A stretch of DNA of 64,000 nt from Bog-473 sp963741995 (GTDB lineage: Bacteria > Actinomycetota > Acidimicrobiia > Acidimicrobiales > RAAP-2). This document shows, in pieces, positions 33,837 to 42,523 of this stretch. The stretch's first letter is position 1. The number at the start of each line of letters is the position of its first letter. Position numbers and translations under genes: made by a program. Under the pieces are notes generated by a model. It was not told the origin of the DNA. It ran no database searches and saw nothing but the letters and a program-made list of their open reading frames with translations. The stretch covers positions 434,001-498,000 of the forward strand of contig CAVUKI010000009.1 in NCBI GenBank assembly GCA_963741995.1, in the 5' to 3' direction.

Positions 33837-35440
33837 GGGGTCCCTCCGGTACTGCCGGAGTTCCCGAAGCCGGGGAAGCCGCCTCCACCGAAGGGATTGG
33901 AGGTCCCACCGGTCGAGCCGCTCGACTGTTGCTGTTGGGCTTCGGCCTGGGTCCCGAGCGTGGCGGTCGTCGTCCGTTTGCTGTCCCCGACGTAGTAGGT
34001 GATGGAAACCGACTGTCCCGCCTTGGCGTTCTGGACCACCTTCTGCAGGTCGTCCGACGAGGCGATGGCCGTTCCGTTGATGTTGACGACAACATCGCCC
34101 TGCACCAGGCCGGCCTTGTCGGCCGGGGACCCCGAGACCACGCTCAGGATCACGGCTCCGGAGGTCGGCGTGAAGCCGTACTGCTGGCGCAACGCCGGGG
34201 TCAGCGTCGTGATGTCCACGCCCAGGTAGCCGCCGCCGTTCCCGGACTGGCCGCCCTTCTCGAGCTCGGAGAAGAGCGCTTCGACGGAGGCGGCCGGGAT
34301 GGCGAAGCCGATGTTCTGCGACGACGTCCCGTCGCTGGATGTTCCCGCCACGGCCGTGTTCATGCCGATGACCTGGCCGGATGTGTCGATAAGTGGTCCG
34401 CCCGAATTCCCCGGATTGATGGCGGCGTCGGTCTGGATCATGTTCTGGAGGGTCTCGGTCTGCGTGCCCTCCCCCCCGGCGGTCACGGAACGGCCCAGCG
34501 CCGAGATGATGCCCTGGGTCACGGTGGGTGTGCCCGCGGCAAGGCCGAGCGCGTTGCCGATGGCCACCACGGCGTCACCGACGACGGCCTTGCCCGAGTC
34601 CCCGAATGTGACGGTCGGCAGGTTCGACGCGCCGTTGATCTTGAGGAGAGCGACGTCTTTGGTCTGGTCGTAGCCCACGAGCGTCGTGGGGAGCGCCTTG
34701 GTCTGGCCGTACTCGGTGACCGTGATGGTGCCCGTGTTGCCGCCCTCGCTGTAGAGCTCGATCACGTGGTTGTTCGTGAGGACGTCTCCGTCGGAGCTGA
34801 TGATCATGCCGGTGCCCTCGTCCTCGCTGCCGTTCGACTTGACGTCGATGGAGACGACGGAGTGGATCACCTTGTCGACGAGTTGCGGGATGGTCACGTT
34901 GCCGCTGAGTACCGCCGCTCCTGGTGCGGCGCTGCTCTCGTGGATGGTGACGTTGCCCCCATTCCCGCTGTTGTTGTTGTCCGCGAGCGCGGTGACGCCG
35001 GCACCGATGGCACCGCCGATGAGGGCCGCCACGATGGTCACGGGGAGCCAGGCCCGCAGCCTGCCCGGTGCGCCGCGCCCCGAGCCCGAAGGGGCCGGGC
35101 CGGGATATGGCGCGTCGCCCGAAGGGGGATACGAGAAGGGAACCGCCATCGGGATGGCGGGGGTGGCGGGGCCGGGCCCGGCGGCGGACGGCGGCGCCCA
35201 CGAGCCGGGAGGGGGTGGAGGGAACGAGGAGCCTGGACCGGGCGGCGGGAAGGCGGGTGGGGTGGGCTGCCCGGCCTCGGCTGCAGCGCCATGGGGGGTG
35301 GGCGGTGCGGCAGGCGACAGCGGGTCGACTGTGCTCTCCTCCCCGGCTCCTTGCGGCGGCGGCGGCTCCGAGGAGGCCGGTGTCGCTTCGGGTGTGCCGG
35401 CAGCGGGATCCCTCCCTGGCTGCTCGGTGTCCTCACTCAT
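33833..35440 (-). CDS. HtrA/DegP-like membrane-anchored serine protease with PDZ domain
   Basis: 535 residues: about 130 Pro/Gly/Ala-rich cytoplasmic residues, one membrane helix (WLPVTIVAALIGGAIGAGVTALA), a trypsin-like domain with NNHVIE (His), TKDVALLKI (Asp) and NPGNSGGPLI (catalytic Ser), then one PDZ domain (YLGVDITTLTPALRQQYGF ... GSPADKAGLVQGDVVVNINGTAI). The C-terminus is Gln/Ser/Gly-rich and ends with a Gly/Phe tail. Extracytoplasmic quality control of misfolded proteins is the family role. ATG at 35440 has AGGAGG six bases upstream. The order membrane anchor - protease - PDZ is that of mycobacterial HtrA/PepD. Confidence 0.93.
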   Translation of the reverse strand: MSEDTEQPGRDPAAGTPEATPASSEPPPPQGAGEESTVDPLSPAAPPTPHGAAAEAGQPTPPAFPPPGPGSSFPPPPPGSWAPPSAAGPGPATPAIPMAVPFSYPPSGDAPYPGPAPSGSGRGAPGRLRAWLPVTIVAALIGGAIGAGVTALADNNNSGNGGNVTIHESSAAPGAAVLSGNVTIPQLVDKVIHSVVSIDVKSNGSEDEGTGMIISSDGDVLTNNHVIELYSEGGNTGTITVTEYGQTKALPTTLVGYDQTKDVALLKINGASNLPTVTFGDSGKAVVGDAVVAIGNALGLAAGTPTVTQGIISALGRSVTAGGEGTQTETLQNMIQTDAAINPGNSGGPLIDTSGQVIGMNTAVAGTSSDGTSSQNIGFAIPAASVEALFSELEKGGQSGNGGGYLGVDITTLTPALRQQYGFTPTSGAVILSVVSGSPADKAGLVQGDVVVNINGTAIASSDDLQKVVQNAKAGQSVSITYYVGDSKRTTTATLGTQAEAQQQQSSGSTGGTSNPFGGGGFPGFGNSGSTGGTP

Positions 35441-35606
35441 GTAGATCCTCCTGAGGGGGACGTGACTCGCCCGCACCGCTGCACGGTGGAGGTGGTCCGT
35501 CCCGGTGGCTCCCGCAGTCCAGCGGACGTCCTGGGCCCATGTTACGGGATGGCCATCGCGCCTTGGCATCGGGGAGGGGCGCCAGGCGAGGTAGCGTGTC
35601 CGCCGC

Positions 35607-36869
35607 ATGTCACGGCGCATCGACATCGAATTGACGAGCCAGACGGGCGACGGGTCATGGACATGGCGCGCGGCCGGTGCGCGCCAACCCAAGGGTACCG
35701 TCGAAGCTGCTCTCGTGCCGCCCGGCGAAGCCGTCGGTGCGGTGCTGCGGGCGGACGTCGAAATCGGGCTGGAAGGCATAGAGATCCTCTCCCTCACCTC
35801 GGCCAAGCCAGTTCGGTCACCGGAGAAGACGGAAGGCCGCATCGAGGTCAAGGGCACGCCGAAGCGCGCACCGGATGTCTCGGTCATTCTGGCTCCCGGC
35901 TCCGACAAGCGGCGCCGCGACCGCGATGACGACGGCGAGCGGCGCGATCGCCGTGGCGGAAGCCGTCGCGGCCCGGGTGGAGAGGGGCGGACCGAGGAGC
36001 GTGGCGACGATCGACCGCCGCGCGGAGCCGGCGGGCCTCGCCGACCTGGAGCGCGACGTCCCGGTGAAGGTGACGGCCGCCCGGCGCGGGGCGAACGCCC
36101 GGTCGCACCCACGTCCACCGTGCACCGCAACGCCATGCTGGCTGCACTGCGCCCCGAGCAGATCCCTGTGGCCGAGCAGCTCTTGCGCGGCGGGCTGCAG
36201 GCCGTCCGACAGGCCATCGAGGCGCAGAACAGCTCCAACAAGGCTGCGGGCAAGCCTCCCGTCGCGGCGGATGCGCTCCTGGCCATGGCCGATGCATTGC
36301 TGCCCGTAGTGCGTCTCGCTGATTGGAAGGATCGCGCCTCGGTCGCGCAGACGTCGGGCAAGGAATACCGCCTACGGGAGCTCCGCGCCGTGGTCGCGGC
36401 TTCCCGCACGGTGATCCTCGACGAAGAGGGGCGCAGCCTGGCCAAGACGCTCCAGGAGTCGCTGGACCAGCGCACGACGGCCCTCCGGGAGGAGTGGCTC
36501 GCTCGGATGACCAACGCCCTCAACGACGGACGGGTGCTCCAGGCGGTCGAAGCCTCCATCCGTCCTCCCGAGCCCGGTACCCGGTGCCCGGCCGAGTTGG
36601 CCGTCAGGCTGGCCGCGGCCGCCGGTGAGGCCATGACGGCCGATCTGCCCCCCGAGGAATGGATGCGCCTGCTCGATGCGGTCGTGGCGTCGCCGGTGCG
36701 ACGCACCGTGAAGCCGGTCGGCATCCCCGATGACGAAGTGGCCAAGCAGGCAGCCCGCAATGCCGCCGGTGCGGTTCCCGCCCTGGCCAAGTTGCTCGGG
36801 CTCCGCATCCCGCCGCCACCGCCGCGCCGGGTGAATGCCGAGCGCCGCTTCAGTCCAACCGGCGGCTGA
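35607..36869 (+). CDS. Conserved-type protein with a charged, Arg/Gly-rich middle region
   Basis: 420 residues I cannot place in a family. The first 95 residues look like a small beta barrel (DGSWTWRAAGARQPKGTVEAALVPPGEAVGAVLRADVE), of the kind seen in OB/TRAM-like RNA-binding domains. Residues about 100-165 are dominated by Arg, Gly, Asp and Glu with several RGG/RRG groups, typical of disordered nucleic-acid-binding segments. The last 250 residues are helical (RNAMLAALRPEQIPVAEQLLRGGLQAVRQAI). RNA association is an inference from composition. TAGCGT lies nine bases before the ATG. Its 3' end overlaps the convergent acetyltransferase by 20 bases. Confidence 0.65.
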   Translation: MSRRIDIELTSQTGDGSWTWRAAGARQPKGTVEAALVPPGEAVGAVLRADVEIGLEGIEILSLTSAKPVRSPEKTEGRIEVKGTPKRAPDVSVILAPGSDKRRRDRDDDGERRDRRGGSRRGPGGEGRTEERGDDRPPRGAGGPRRPGARRPGEGDGRPARGERPVAPTSTVHRNAMLAALRPEQIPVAEQLLRGGLQAVRQAIEAQNSSNKAAGKPPVAADALLAMADALLPVVRLADWKDRASVAQTSGKEYRLRELRAVVAASRTVILDEEGRSLAKTLQESLDQRTTALREEWLARMTNALNDGRVLQAVEASIRPPEPGTRCPAELAVRLAAAAGEAMTADLPPEEWMRLLDAVVASPVRRTVKPVGIPDDEVAKQAARNAAGAVPALAKLLGLRIPPPPPRRVNAERRFSPTGG

Positions 36870-37308
36870 GCGTCAGGAGGCGGGCGGTGAAGCCCGACGC
36901 CTCCAACCGCTGCTTGGTCGTCCTGTCCCCTGGGAGCGCGAGCGCGTCCACCGAGTCACAACCCCTCGCGGCGCACCAGGCCACCGCGGCATCCATGAGC
37001 GCTGTGCCGACGCCCACGCCCCGCGCGCCCGTCTCCACGTAGCAGCAGGCAATCAGGCCGTCCACCACTCCCCGGGGCCCGTGGGCCGTCGAGACGGCCA
37101 GCAGGCCGACCACGACACCCTCGTACTCCCCCACCATCAGAGAGGCGGTGTCGCCGGTCTGGGTCCACTGATCCAACAGGGTGACGGTGGTCGCGTCACC
37201 GATGAGGGCGGCGCCGCCTCGCATCGCTTCGGCGGCCACGAGTGCCTGCGAGAGCAGCCGCGTGCAGGCTTGTCGGTCCTCGGCGCGGGCTGGTCGGGCC
37301 AGCTCCAT
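36850..37308 (-). CDS. GNAT-family acetyltransferase
   Basis: 152 residues with the GNAT fold: MELARPARAEDRQACTRLL at the start, a strand DTASLMVGEYEGVVVGLLAV, the acetyl-CoA-binding motif VETGARGVGVGTALMDAAVAW (motif A, R/Q-x-x-G-x-G/A related), and KQRLEASGFTARLLTLSR at the end. Substrate unknown. It ends inside the upstream convergent gene and lies five bases after the next minus-strand gene, with which it may share a transcript. Confidence 0.8.
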   Translation of the reverse strand: MELARPARAEDRQACTRLLSQALVAAEAMRGGAALIGDATTVTLLDQWTQTGDTASLMVGEYEGVVVGLLAVSTAHGPRGVVDGLIACCYVETGARGVGVGTALMDAAVAWCAARGCDSVDALALPGDRTTKQRLEASGFTARLLTLSRRLD

Positions 37309-37313
37309 CGCCT

Positions 37314-37850
37314 CTACCCCTCCGGCGGCCCGCTCGACCGCTCGTCGAGGAGCTGCCCGGCCCGGTTGAGAATCGTCCGACGATTGCGGGTGGAGGCCTC
37401 GTAGCGCCGGACGGCGTCAAGCTCTTCGGGACCCAGGCTCTCGAGCCGGCGGACGACCTGGGAGGCACTCAGCGTGTCGTAGTCGGCCAGCGCCCCGCCC
37501 ACGATGGCCGCGGCGCCCGGATCGGTCACCGGTCGTTCCTGGCCCGGCGGTTCCGGCGCGGGCGCCGCGCCGCCGTTGGCGTCCGCCGCCTTCGGCTGCG
37601 CGCCGTTGCCGAGGAGCCCGTCGAGGCGAGCCGAGAGCTCGCGTTGTTTTTGGCTGACCACGAAACGGCCGACGAAGAGCGCGTTGCCCAGTTGCAATTC
37701 GAGGCGGCGTCGTCCTTCAGCCATCAGTTCAGGAATCTCCTCGACTACCGACACGGCGACGCCGATCGGCGCGATGCAACACACATCGAATGTACGGCGG
37801 AGCGGGCTCTTGTGCGGCTGCCCCTCATCGGCGCCACTGTCGTCAGACAC
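37314..37850 (-). CDS. Small actinobacterial protein with a C-terminal helical bundle
   Basis: 178 residues from GTG 37850. The N-terminal half contains a hydrophobic, amphipathic-looking stretch (IAPIGVAVSVVEEIPELMAEGRRRLELQLGNALFVGRFVV) and a Pro/Ala/Gly-rich linker. The C-terminal half has DYDTLSASQVVRRLESLGPEELDAVRRYE, then RRTILNRAGQLL, a segment shared by several small actinobacterial proteins next to DUF4193 genes. I cannot assign a function; association with membranes or lipid surfaces is possible. Starts inside the end of the DUF4193 gene (overlap of eight bases), so translation is coupled. Confidence 0.6.
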   Translation of the reverse strand: MSDDSGADEGQPHKSPLRRTFDVCCIAPIGVAVSVVEEIPELMAEGRRRLELQLGNALFVGRFVVSQKQRELSARLDGLLGNGAQPKAADANGGAAPAPEPPGQERPVTDPGAAAIVGGALADYDTLSASQVVRRLESLGPEELDAVRRYEASTRNRRTILNRAGQLLDERSSGPPEG

Positions 37851-38355
37851 AATCCCGGCAGAGCATCTTCTTCGCGTCTGCCAGCTGGCTCGGGTGTTTG
37901 ACGAGGAAGCACGAACGGCACACGAACTCATCGGGTTGCTTGGGCAGAACCCGCTCGTTGCCCTCGGTCTTGTCCTCCTGGTCGGTCGCCTCCTCGTCCT
38001 CGGGCTCGTCCTCGACGACGAGCCGCTCCTTGAGGATGACGTCGAGGCTGGCCTCGACATCCTCGTCGTCGGGCTCCTCCTCTTCCTCCTCCTCGTCGCC
38101 CTCGCCGGACTTCTCGACCACCGCGGCGGGCGATGGCGTCAGGATCTCGGCGACCTCGTCGGCCTCTTCGTCATCTTCTTCGTCCACGTCGACGACGGCG
38201 ACGTCGTCATCGTCGACGTCGAGCGGGTCGACTTCGAGGTCGTCGACATCGTCGATGTCCACGTCGAGCTCATCGTCCTCGACGGCGTCCGCATCTTCTG
38301 TTTCAGGGGCCTCCGCCACCGCTTCTTCGGCCTTGACCTTCTTCTTACTGGGCAT
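37843..38355 (-). CDS. DUF4193-family acidic zinc-ribbon protein
   Basis: 170 residues. The N-terminus is basic (MPSKKKVKAEEA), followed by about 110 residues that are mostly Asp, Glu and Val, and a C-terminal zinc ribbon VCRSCFLVKHPSQLADAKKMLCRDCV with two Cys-x2-Cys pairs. This combination is the DUF4193 family, found almost only in actinobacteria. The extreme acidity is unusual for a Zn-ribbon protein and recalls polymerase- or ribosome-associated factors, but no function is established. The stop overlaps the next gene. Confidence 0.8.
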   Translation of the reverse strand: MPSKKKVKAEEAVAEAPETEDADAVEDDELDVDIDDVDDLEVDPLDVDDDDVAVVDVDEEDDEEADEVAEILTPSPAAVVEKSGEGDEEEEEEEPDDEDVEASLDVILKERLVVEDEPEDEEATDQEDKTEGNERVLPKQPDEFVCRSCFLVKHPSQLADAKKMLCRDCV

Positions 38356-38708
38356 TGTGCCGCGGGAGCATAGACGGTTCGAGGGGCCGTCCAATCGCTG
38401 TGAAGGAGATCCCTGGACATCGCTCAGGGGATGAAATCCGGAGGGAGGGGCGGGAGGGCCCCGGGGTCTTTGGCGCCATCTCACAGGCCTGGGTGGCCAG
38501 GCAAGCAACACGTTCTCTACTCGACCCCCAGGGCCATCCTCCGCCTCTCACGGCACATCCCCACCTGCCAACTCGGCGGGTGCGCTTCGGCGCAACCGCA
38601 AAGTCTTCAGGGGCGTCGGGGACTGCGCCGTACATTAGGCAAATCGGGGGTGGGGTCGTCAAGGTGCGGAAGGGGGGCCCCACCAGGGAGAACGACGGTA
38701 GTTCCTGG
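38356..38708. other. Upstream region of the DUF4193 gene
   Basis: 353 bases with no convincing gene. On the minus strand TTGACG (38662-38657), 19 bases, then TAATGT (38637-38632) could be a promoter, giving a leader of about 270 bases before the DUF4193 start. I see no known riboswitch core in it. A minus-strand frame covering it has coding-unlike composition. Confidence 0.35.
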
Positions 38709-40349
38709 TCAATGCGTTGCAGATTTCTCAGACCGCCGCCGTTCGGCCCGGCGCTCCGATTCGAGGCGTTCGAGGTCGGTCGCTCCGTGGTCGACGAAGG
38801 TCATGGCCTCGGCCAGCGCGCGGTGCCCCGCCACCTCGGCGATCGCCCGGTGCATCTGTTGGGCCACCCTTCGATACGCGGGGTGGCCCTGTGCGCCGGA
38901 GCGGAGCTCAATGAGGTGCATCGCCTCGCGCGCGTTGAACTGCATGACGTAACGGATGCGGTGCGCGAGCGCGACGACGTATGACGCTTGTTCCGGGAAG
39001 TCCGGGAGCAGCGAGCGGTACAGCTCTTCCGCCCGGTCGATGGCTTCGTCGTAGCGCTCGCCGAGGCCCGCGTCGGCAACGAGGTCCGGCATGTCGTAGC
39101 CGAGCGAGATGCCGAGACGCTGCCACTCCATGGTGAGCATCCGGTGACGCTGGAGATCGCGGAAGGCGCCGTAGTCCGTCACGAGCTCGAAGCGGTAGTC
39201 GGTGCGCTCGAAGGCGCGGCCGGGCCGATGCCGGCGATTGCGCCGATCGCCCACGTAGGTGGTCAACAGGGAAACCCGGTCTTCGTGGCCGAGGAGCCGG
39301 ACCCGGCGGGCCGCTTCGCGCTCGCTGCATCCCAGGTACGAGAAACAAGCTGCCACCAGGACCTTCTCTTCCCCATCGGGGTCGAAGTCGAGAAGCGCGA
39401 CTTCCGGCGCAGCCTCGTCGCCGCGTGCCGGCGCTTCGAGCGGGCCGAGTTCCGGCCACAGGCGCGACACCAGGCGGGCCGTGTGATCCCGCGTTGACGC
39501 CAGGTAGTCCGACCACTCACCACCGCGCGCGGGAACGTCGACGCGCTGCAGGAAGGAGGGGATCACCTTGCGCAGCTCGTGCAGCATCATGTCGGCGTAG
39601 TTGCGGGCTTCGGGCAGCGAGTGCGCGCGCATGCGGAGCAGCAACTGCTCGTAGGCCTGGCCGGTCCCGTAGATACCGATGTTCGACAAGGACGCTGCCG
39701 GCAACAGGCCGCGCAACGCGTCGAGAGACTTGGCCCGGGTGGCCTGGCGGTACACGAAATCACTGTCGCCGGCCTGCTGCGGGAAGCGCTCCGCCACCCA
39801 CGCCTGCATCTGGGGCAGGAGCGAGCCGTATGTGTCGAACACGCGATCCATCTCGCCGACGAAGCGGGCCCCGTGTGACGAGTCGAGGATCTCGGGTGGG
39901 CGGAAATAGCGGTACTGCCCGTTCTCGAGTCGTCGGTTGTAGGCGATGTAACGCGTCGACTGCTCGAGATACGCCATGAGGCGTCCCCACTCGAGCACCT
40001 TCGACAGGACGTTGGACGCCTGCTCGCAGGCGAGGTGGACACCCCCGAGCTGGGCGACCGAATCGTCACCGTATTCGACGAAGACTTTTTCGTAGAGTTG
40101 TTCCGCGCGCTCCAGTCCGACGGTGGCGTCGACGGTGGCGTCGCCCGAGATGTCCAGCTCCCCCACGAACTCGTCGAGGAAGAGCCGGCGCAGGCTCTTG
40201 GGCGAGCGGGAGTACCGGGCGAAGAGGGCTCCCTTGACAACTTCTGGCAGGTTGACCAGGGCAAATACCGGCTGGTCGAGATTGGTGACGTAGCGGCGGA
40301 GCACGGCTTCCTCGTCGGCCGTGAACCGTTCTTCGGAGTACGGGAACAT
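38709..40349 (-). CDS. Two-domain ThyX-like protein with divided active-site motif
   Basis: 546 residues, about twice the length of a flavin-dependent thymidylate synthase. ThyX carries RHR-x2-S-x4-S-x-R. The first half has LEWGRLMAYLEQSTRYI, which keeps the SxRY end but has lost RHR; the second half has DLQRHRMLTMEWQRLG, which keeps RHR but has lost SxRY. The halves therefore look like complementary degenerate ThyX domains. Typical ThyX methylates dUMP using FAD, NADPH and methylene-tetrahydrofolate; whether this protein does so is open. TATGGT lies nine bases before the ATG. No thyA occurs in the window. Confidence 0.72.
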   Translation of the reverse strand: MFPYSEERFTADEEAVLRRYVTNLDQPVFALVNLPEVVKGALFARYSRSPKSLRRLFLDEFVGELDISGDATVDATVGLERAEQLYEKVFVEYGDDSVAQLGGVHLACEQASNVLSKVLEWGRLMAYLEQSTRYIAYNRRLENGQYRYFRPPEILDSSHGARFVGEMDRVFDTYGSLLPQMQAWVAERFPQQAGDSDFVYRQATRAKSLDALRGLLPAASLSNIGIYGTGQAYEQLLLRMRAHSLPEARNYADMMLHELRKVIPSFLQRVDVPARGGEWSDYLASTRDHTARLVSRLWPELGPLEAPARGDEAAPEVALLDFDPDGEEKVLVAACFSYLGCSEREAARRVRLLGHEDRVSLLTTYVGDRRNRRHRPGRAFERTDYRFELVTDYGAFRDLQRHRMLTMEWQRLGISLGYDMPDLVADAGLGERYDEAIDRAEELYRSLLPDFPEQASYVVALAHRIRYVMQFNAREAMHLIELRSGAQGHPAYRRVAQQMHRAIAEVAGHRALAEAMTFVDHGATDLERLESERRAERRRSEKSATH

Positions 40350-40396
40350 GCCCGGGTAACCATAGAACGAGGGTGACGCGACGGTGGCGGATGGGC

Positions 40397-42523
40397 TCAG
40401 AGACCCGGGAGGCCTCCGGCGACGACGCCCCTGAGCACCAGATTGACGGCCTCGCGGGCGGCTGTGGCGACCTCTGTGTCCACGGCGGAATGGGAGACCT
40501 GCTGGGCCAGATCGGCCACCGACTTCATGGTGCGGACGAAGTCGCCGGGGGCCAGCTCCCCGACGTCTCGTGCCGCGACCCCCAGGGCGGTCGAGAACGA
40601 CGCCCCCCGGGCCCAGGAGGCCACTGCGGTCGCCAGGCCGGGCGCCGGCTGGCGCGTGCGGGGCACGAGGTGCAACTCCTCGATGGCACGGATGCGCTCC
40701 GCCATGACGTCGAGGGCGCCGGTGCGCTCCGCCAGTTCGGCGCGGCGCTTGTCGCCGAGCCGGTCCTGCAAAGGGCGGCGCTGCTTCTCACGCCGGGGGC
40801 TCTGGTGGCCCGGGACGCGACGGGCCCGTCGCGGCTCGAAGACGACGGCCGAGAGCACCGCGGCCAGGACCGCGGGCTCGGCGCCGGCCAGGACGTCGGC
40901 TCCGAGCGCCTCGGCGATCAGAAGATCGGCCTCGTGGTAGATGCGTGACAGCCGGCGGCCGGACGGCGTCACGCTCCAGCCCGCCAGGTAGCCCATGCGC
41001 TCCAGGACGGCCACCCGGTGGCCCAACTGCTGCAGCAGGAGATCCGGGGTGCGGGCCTGCCACTGGGCAAAGGAGCGCTGGAGCACGGCGCCCGCCGTGT
41101 CGCGATCGAAGCGCGCAACGAGGTTGACCGCCAGGTTGTAGGTGGGACGGAAGGCGGAACGCAGGTCCGGCGGGGGGGCCGACGCCACCCGGGCGGCCTC
41201 GGCAAAGGTGATCTCGCTCGACCAGGCCACGACGGCGTGCCCCTCTTCGTCGAGACCCCGGCGGCCGGCGCGGCCCGTGAGCTGCAGGTACTCCCCCGAT
41301 GTGAGGGTGGCCCGGCCGGCGCCGCCGTACTTGGTGAACCGCTCGATGACGACGGAGCGGGCGGGCATGTTGATCCCGAGCGAGAGCGTTTCGGTGGCGA
41401 AGACGACCTTCAGCAAGCCCGCGGCGAAGCACTCCTCCACCGTCTCGCGAAAGACCGGGACCAGCCCGGCGTGATGCGCCGCGACGCCTCGCTCCAGGCC
41501 TTCGAGCCACTCGTCGTAGCCAAGGACGCCCAGGTCGTCGTCATCCAGTGGCTCCACCCGGCGCTCGACGACCTGACGGATGGCGGAGCGCTCAGCGAAG
41601 TCAGTGAGGCGAACGCCGTCGCGGACGACCTGCTGCACAGCGTCGTCGCAGGCGGCGCGGCTGAAGATGAAGACGATGGCCGGCAGCATCTCGCGGTGGC
41701 CGAGCTCTTCGACCATCTCGGTACGCCGCGGCGCACGGTAGGGCAGGCGCGGTCCCCTCCCCCTCCCCTGCCAGTGCGGAGACCGGCCGCTCTGCAGTGC
41801 CCGGCGTACCGCCTGGTCGATGCGCAGCCCTTCCCCTCCGGGCTGCCCGTTGGGGAGCAGGAGGGGGCAGAGCACGGTCTCGTCGTCCTCGCGTCGATGG
41901 ACGGCGAAATGGTGCCGCAGCACGATCGGGCGCTGCCGCTCGACGATGATCGACGTGTTCCCGCGCACCGAGCGCAGCCATCCTCCGAGCTCATCTGCGT
42001 TGTTCACGGTGGCGGAGAGGCAGACGAAGCGCACTTCGGCGGGGCAGAGGACCAGGACCTCCTCCCAGACGCCACCGCGGTAGGGATCCTGAATGAAGTG
42101 GACCTCGTCGAGCACCACCGTGTGCAAGCTCTCGAGGAGATCGGAGCCGGCCAGCAGCATGTTGCGGAGGACCTCGGTGGTCATGACGACCACGGGCGCC
42201 CGGGGGCGCAACGTGGTGTCGCCCGTCAGCAACCCGACATGGTCCTCCCCGTAGGATGCGACCAACTCCCCGTATTTCTGGTTCGACAATGCCTTGAGGG
42301 GCGTCGTGTAGAAGGCCTTCCCATGGGCAGCGAGGGCCCGGTGCACCGCGTACGCCGCCACCAGTGTCTTGCCCGATCCGGTGGGGGCGGACACCAGGAC
42401 GGAATGTCCCGCATCCAAGGCGTGGAACGCCTCGCGCTGGAATTCGTCGAGGGCGAAGGGCAGGTCGGCCTCGAATTCCGCCGCCCCGGCCGTCCCCTGG
42501 ACGGGCCACGGGAACGTGGTCAA
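40397..42523 (-). CDS. helY: Ski2-like DExH RNA helicase (HelY type)
   Basis: 708 residues of superfamily II. Walker A SAPTGSGKT, then TTPLKALSNQKYGEL, TTEVLRNMLL, motif II DEVHFIQDPYRG, motif III LSATV, and motif VI LQLTGRAGRRGLDEEG. A Ski2-type C-terminal helical region follows. It is shorter than mycobacterial HelY (about 900 residues), mainly in the C-terminal part. As in mycobacteria it lies directly downstream of tatA-tatC, overlapping tatC by four bases. The RNA targets are unknown. Confidence 0.88.
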   Translation of the reverse strand: MTTFPWPVQGTAGAAEFEADLPFALDEFQREAFHALDAGHSVLVSAPTGSGKTLVAAYAVHRALAAHGKAFYTTPLKALSNQKYGELVASYGEDHVGLLTGDTTLRPRAPVVVMTTEVLRNMLLAGSDLLESLHTVVLDEVHFIQDPYRGGVWEEVLVLCPAEVRFVCLSATVNNADELGGWLRSVRGNTSIIVERQRPIVLRHHFAVHRREDDETVLCPLLLPNGQPGGEGLRIDQAVRRALQSGRSPHWQGRGRGPRLPYRAPRRTEMVEELGHREMLPAIVFIFSRAACDDAVQQVVRDGVRLTDFAERSAIRQVVERRVEPLDDDDLGVLGYDEWLEGLERGVAAHHAGLVPVFRETVEECFAAGLLKVVFATETLSLGINMPARSVVIERFTKYGGAGRATLTSGEYLQLTGRAGRRGLDEEGHAVVAWSSEITFAEAARVASAPPPDLRSAFRPTYNLAVNLVARFDRDTAGAVLQRSFAQWQARTPDLLLQQLGHRVAVLERMGYLAGWSVTPSGRRLSRIYHEADLLIAEALGADVLAGAEPAVLAAVLSAVVFEPRRARRVPGHQSPRREKQRRPLQDRLGDKRRAELAERTGALDVMAERIRAIEELHLVPRTRQPAPGLATAVASWARGASFSTALGVAARDVGELAPGDFVRTMKSVADLAQQVSHSAVDTEVATAAREAVNLVLRGVVAGGLPGL

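Noticed and set aside
33833..36808. A 991-residue minus-strand frame across HtrA and the gene at 35607
   Set aside because: Only the part from 35440 down shows protease domains and starts with an ATG behind AGGAGG; the upper part is the antisense of the plus-strand gene.
38345..38683. Minus-strand frame upstream of the DUF4193 gene
   Set aside because: Composition looks like translated non-coding DNA, no ribosome-binding site is present, and its end overlaps the start of the DUF4193 gene in another frame.
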